Assembly: GCA_949775045.1 (NCBI GenBank)
Contig: OX459103.1
Coordinates: 6,024,502 to 6,088,501 of the forward strand
Direction: 5' to 3'
DNA length: 64,000 nucleotides
Source: Metridium senile
Taxonomy: Eukaryota; Cnidaria; Anthozoa; Actiniaria; Metridiidae
A model generated the notes under the pieces. The model did no database searches and was not told where the DNA came from. It worked only from the letters and a program-made list of their open reading frames with translations. Numbering within the stretch: position 1 is the first letter of the stretch; the number at the start of each line of letters is the position of its first letter. Both the position numbers and the translations under genes were made by a program. Below are positions 59,351 to 64,000 of the stretch, one piece after another.

Positions 59351-59435
59351 CAAGTTAGAGAGTTCCGGCGAGGAGTTCTCTGTTGTATGGTCAGTTGACT
59401 ACAAGTGAGAGAGAGACGAGCCTGGCTCCTTAAAT
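59351..59435 (-). promoter_or_regulatory. Possible distal promoter and untranslated first exon
   Basis: On the minus strand a TATA-like ATTTAA (59430-59435) is 28 bases from an initiator-like CTCACTT (A at 59406). About 55 bases later comes a consensus donor, CTAACTTG|GTAAGT. An acceptor-like GCCGCAG lies just before the FoxL2 reading frame at 48592. If used, this would be a distal FoxL2 start with a 10.8-kb intron. The proximal TATA promoter makes this the less likely model. Confidence 0.22.
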
Positions 59436-60824
59436 CAAGACTGATCAAATATTAATGAGCCCAAATTGCTTTGATACCCTACAATAGTACATTGTTTGTT
59501 CAAACAGTTATAAAATATTTATTTCTCTGTAACCGCTTCCCAATAGGGATTTCTAAACAATCTATGAAGTTAAGGTAATAAAGCTGGGGATTTTAAAAGA
59601 CACTAATGTCACCGACTAGCTAAACAAAGAAATTTGACCGACATTATCCTCTATTCTTGACGCGTTTTTTAACTATTTATCACTTTTCTAACCCTTTTAG
59701 ATCCATTAAAACATCCTAGGTGCTGAAAAGGACAATTCAAAGTTCAACAATTTCAATATTTTAAAGTTGATAGAATAATATTAATAAAGAGAATAGACAA
59801 AAAAGCAACCGTCTTTTTGAGTCAGGTTTTTAGCTTGAAATACTGAAATACTTTTACCTGTAATAGGCCAATAGAATGAAATTTGTAACACCGTAAAAAA
59901 AAATGTCAACTTAACCTTACTCTATTGTAGATTCCATAACACGACATTAAATCTCCTTAGAGTTAATTTACTAAAGTAAACACGAATTGCCCGACTCAAT
60001 GTGTTGAAAATTTTCTATTTGCTTTGTGAACTGAGACAATATGCACTTGAGACCGTCTTTTAAAGTACAATAAAATGGGCAAAACTGTACACGCGAGTTG
60101 CGCATGCAAACGTGCTCAGTAGATAATCGCTTATAATCACCTCTGAAGAGTGAATCAAACAGTGCATTATCTATAAAAACTTATCATGTTTGACTTTTCG
60201 TAATTCGGGGTAAATAATGGTGCTTCAGTGCCTTCCGCCACAGTCCCATATATTTTAAACACAGTGTGGTCATTAAACTAACAATATTTGGCACAAGGGG
60301 AAACCATTGTTGATTCTAAGTACGTTAAAAAACTAAGTTTAAATTACAATTTTGACAAAACAAGTCGGGTTTTCAACTTCATAACAAATAAATAAATCGC
60401 AGCGATTATAATAGCGCTGTAAAACCACATTAATCCACGTGACTCAACCTTAAACACGGGCAAAAACCCGCGAAGGAAAGAAAAAGGGGGATTTACCTAG
60501 AGAAGCGAAGGAAATGCTTTTATCGGCTTGTTCCAAGGAAAAAGTCCATTTCCTTCGTGGGATATTTTGCCGAAATATTTCTCTAAGTCTAATTTTATTG
60601 CTTTAAAAACAAACTGAGAGTTTTGTAAATATTGGCTTTCAAGGCTAATATCTTGCGGTTGTTCACGGCGTTTTTATAATATTTGGCTTTCGCTTGGGTG
60701 TTTTAAAAACACTCATCAAATGTAATACAGAATTTTAGAAATACTGCGATCAAGTTTACAAATACACGTGCACACAAAATCAAAAGTGTTATATATCAAT
60801 TTATTTGATTTTTTTTATCATAAA

Positions 60825-61640
60825 CTATGAATTAAAGTTGACATATCTTAAGTAGATTTATAGATTAGAAGAGTTTCTGTACGGTCTTTATGTCGTTAAA
60901 CTAATTTAAAATGTTATTTTTCAACATCACGGCAGCGGTAAATTTGCCAACTGCCACTGGCTGAAAGAAAATTGGAAAAACGATCAGTTTTGTAAATTTG
61001 TGTAAGTTTTTAACACTACCCGTGAATTAAAGTTGGCATTTTTTGGAAGGATTTATGCTATACAACTGTTTTTGCGTATTTAAACATCGTAAAAATCATT
61101 ATTTTTGGACAGCTTGAGACTACTGAAATCAGTGGTGTCTTAGCTGAAATGAAAAGAGCACAAAGCTGCTCATTTTTGCAACTTACTGAAGTTTTACATA
61201 GCTCATGAATTAAATCTGACATTTCTTTTATAGCTTTCGAAATTCAAGAGTTTTATGAAGTCGTGAATACTTTTGTGTAAACTAAAATGCCATTTTTCAA
61301 CAGGATTGACAAGATGTCATGGCTGAATGGAAATGGGAAAGCTGCTCAATTTTGTAAATTTCTGTAAGTTTTTAGCTGACATTTTTGAAAAGACTATTTA
61401 TAGGTTACAACTACTCGTTTATTGTGTTTTTGTATCGTGTGAAGGAAATCCTTTTTTTAACAGAGCTAAATATGGTACAATGTACATGCTACAGTCGAAT
61501 AAAGCTGAGCAAAGCTGCTTTTTTTTTATATATTCTTCGGTTAGTGTTCAACTAAATTGGTGAATTAAAGTTATGTTTTTTTGAGAATATTTATCGGTTA
61601 CCGTAGTTTGATATGTTGTTTATGCATTATAAAGGAAATA
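60825..61640. repeat. Tandem array, period about 180-190 bases, four to five units
   Basis: The block GTGAATTAAAGTTGACATTT recurs in variants at about 60830, 61022, 61205, 61375 and 61560. Units also share TATAG-TTACAA, AAATG(C/T)-ATTTTTCAAC, ATGGCTGAA-GGAAA and AAAGCTGCTCATTTTTG, then TGTAAGTTTTTA. Indels are frequent; no coding frame is kept. Confidence 0.8.
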
Positions 61641-64000
61641 AATTGATGTTTTTCAACTTTGCTCCACATTGTTATGATTCACTGAAAACTGGCAAAGCTA
61701 CCCAGAAAATCACCTTGGTTTTCCCCAGTTGGATCTCAGAATTCTCCCACTGGTGATAATCTGATGTCAATAAGTACCACCAGTGGTTCCAACTGTGTCG
61801 CCTGGTAAATCCATTTAAACTTTAAATGACAATGACAATGACAACGACAACACCACGTTTCAAACTGAACAACGATAACATTGATACTGTTAGATAGGGA
61901 GATTTTAGATGCGACTCGTATCGAAACCCGATCTAAACCTTCATTGTTCACAGTGAAACAATTAGTCAATCATTTTAATAAATCTTAAGTATTTCATTGT
62001 TTTAAAATAAGTTTACTTTATTTAAGAATCTTGACCCAAATGGTTAGTATACTATGTCTTTATAGGTGACTTGTGTCAGTTCAAAGTAGCTGGTTTTGTG
62101 TGATAGATAAACGGGCGGGCGAAGACCATCCCCTCGTTTTCTTTTACAACTGAGCGTGGCAGTAATGCCACGACGAACCTCATTTATTTGTTAGAGTTGG
62201 CAATGGATTCAAACCATTTGAAGCACATGTCTCGAAATGTAAACATTGATTTAGTACCAGTGAACTTGTGTGATTACAAATGCGGCGATAATAGAATGTT
62301 AACCTCGGATGATCGGGGCTACTTAATTATTTACATGTGAAAAAATCCATCACTTAATCAGTGAATGAATTAAACCTGTAACGTGAAATTATGAGGTTAA
62401 TTCGTACAATTTTGTATCTAAATTGTCTTTTTTTAATCGCAAAACTAATGCACGTTAATTTGAGTTATATTGTGATATAATTTAGAAATATTTTGATTGA
62501 ATATTTTTATTTTGATAAATATTTTTCTGTCACCGGTTCTGAGAGCAGGGAAGTATCAAAACAAACCAAACTCCAACGGCTGCCACGTAATATACCTTAC
62601 AAATAAATTCAACAAAAATAGTGGAAATGTCTCTAGAAGTTAATCATCTTTTTGCTTGACTAAATACTATATATTTCAATAAAAATAGATTTTAAAAATG
62701 TGGCTAAATTTTGTATATTTTTGATTGTAAACGAAAAAGATTTTAAAATCAAATTAAAACAGCCTTGCAAGTGCTTTTGTTATCAAAATGTAAACTATAT
62801 TTTAAACTTCCAAAGAACGTGGTTCGTTTTAAAATTTCATAGGGTTGTTGGTCACAATGAACCTATTTCCAAGAACAATGGACGAAACGAGGAAAAAATG
62901 TAAAATGTTTCCTTCAGTTAGTCAGCTTTCAAGAATTCTCGCTTGATATTTTCCTTCTTAAATATATTTTAATGATATACGAAAATTGCATTAGATGTTT
63001 TGAAAATAACAAATATAACAATAAAAGTTTACTTTAGCTGAAAAAGAACCATTTGAGGAGCTATTATAAAGATAATTTTTAGGGTTAAATGCCCCTAGAC
63101 TCATGCTCAAATACTGGTGTGGTGAATGTGTAAATTATTGGTACAAAATCAGAGTAACTTGAATTGTTTAATTGAGTTGTTTCCTTTTTGCAGCTTAAGC
63201 ACGTCGAAAATAATGTGGAGCTTATAACAAATCGATTATGATAATAAATATTTTCCTATTTCATCAAAACATTATCGATATAATTGGAGTTTTATTACTT
63301 CAAACTGAAAGTGACTTGGCTGCCATTTTGCTTTTTTGGGCCTTACTTCAATTTTGAAAAAGCCTAAAATATTAATTTCTCTATGCTACCTTTTTCACTA
63401 TAAATTTCTTTTAAAAGAGAAAGATCATTAAAGATTTTATTTGAGTTAAATTGCTGCTTTTTAGTGGCAAAAATGGCCTATTAAAAGCATATTTGAAGTT
63501 GCTGCTATCGCAACAGCTCAGCTTACACCGAAGGACAACAAGATTCAATAATTGCTCGATGATCACAATGTACTTCACGTTTGATTATATAATAGTAATA
63601 GAACTCCGTCACGAGTCAAAACAAATCCAGTATTAAACAAATACTTATTCTATTTTGTTTTGTTGTCTTTTGAAGTCATATTTAGCCCTTGATGGTCGTA
63701 TTTTTTCAAAACATCATAGAGATCTAATGTTGATCCAAAATGGCGGCCATGAAGTACGTGAAAATATAAAACAAAGTTTGTTTTCAGTATATGTTTCAAC
63801 GAAAGTCAAATATAACGATACAATTACAATAAGTAAGAGTTATTTTGAAGCCAAAATTGCGAAACAAATCACAATAAGTCTCACAAGAATAATGTTTTCA
63901 ACGGTACTTGAAACTCGTTTTGAACGATATGTTTTTTACAAACAAACCGAAATATGATTTGGAAGACTAGTCAAATTTAAACCATATAAAGGTCTGCTGA
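61641..64000. other. Gene-free spacer to the window end
   Basis: AT-rich with no exon, RNA gene or repeat family that I can support. A short AATGACAATGACAATGACAA hexanucleotide run lies near 61826. Confidence 0.4.

Noticed and set aside
63655..63957. 100-residue frame near the window end
   Set aside because: It has no ATG at its start, no recognisable motif, and the base composition of the spacer.

Overview
The window is nuclear DNA from an AT-rich, intron-bearing invertebrate animal. It has spliced genes with GT-AG introns, a metazoan-specific forkhead gene (FoxL2), tRNA-derived SINEs, many short palindromic (MITE-like) elements and long gene-free spacers. The sequence alone does not fix the phylum, and I do not name a species.

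Layout. (1) 1-285: 3' end of a DDX19/Dbp5-type DEAD-box RNA helicase gene, plus strand. (2) About 300-3100: 3' UTR and spacer packed with duplicated and palindromic repeats. (3) 3101-12684, minus strand: ALG3, the ER mannosyltransferase of N-glycan assembly. I resolved at least nine coding exons; one short stretch of coding sequence (exon 7 region) is only partly resolved. Its introns consist largely of foldback elements, a SINE and simple repeats, and several of these end only 15-25 bases from splice donors. (4) 12685-12863: a compact, CpG-rich bidirectional promoter. (5) 12864-14392, plus strand: a two-exon gene for a small secreted, probably GPI-anchored folate-receptor-like protein. (6) 14.4-46.8 kb: about 32 kb with no gene I can recognise, made of foldback elements, one truncated SINE, a 1.7-kb microsatellite block and a series of decayed tandem arrays with periods of roughly 50-190 bases. 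(7) 46819-47121, minus: an ORF for a possible small secreted peptide precursor. (8) 47670-48545, minus: FoxL2, intronless in its coding part, with a TATA/CCAAT promoter just upstream. (9) 48.7-64 kb: gene-free DNA upstream of FoxL2 with two degenerate tandem arrays, a polypurine tract and a possible distal promoter/5' exon.

The genes do not form a pathway. DDX19 acts in mRNA export, ALG3 in glycoprotein synthesis, and the folate-receptor-like protein at the cell surface; the last two share a promoter region head to head. FoxL2 is a developmental regulator, in many animals gonadal, and sits in a large gene-poor domain as developmental transcription factors often do.

I found no convincing new multi-gene system. 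The most unusual things are the ALG3 introns (mobile elements stacked against splice donors), a tandem array of the ALG3 3' end that repeats its stop codon and poly(A) signal, and clusters of foldback elements with similar ends but different word-repeat interiors.
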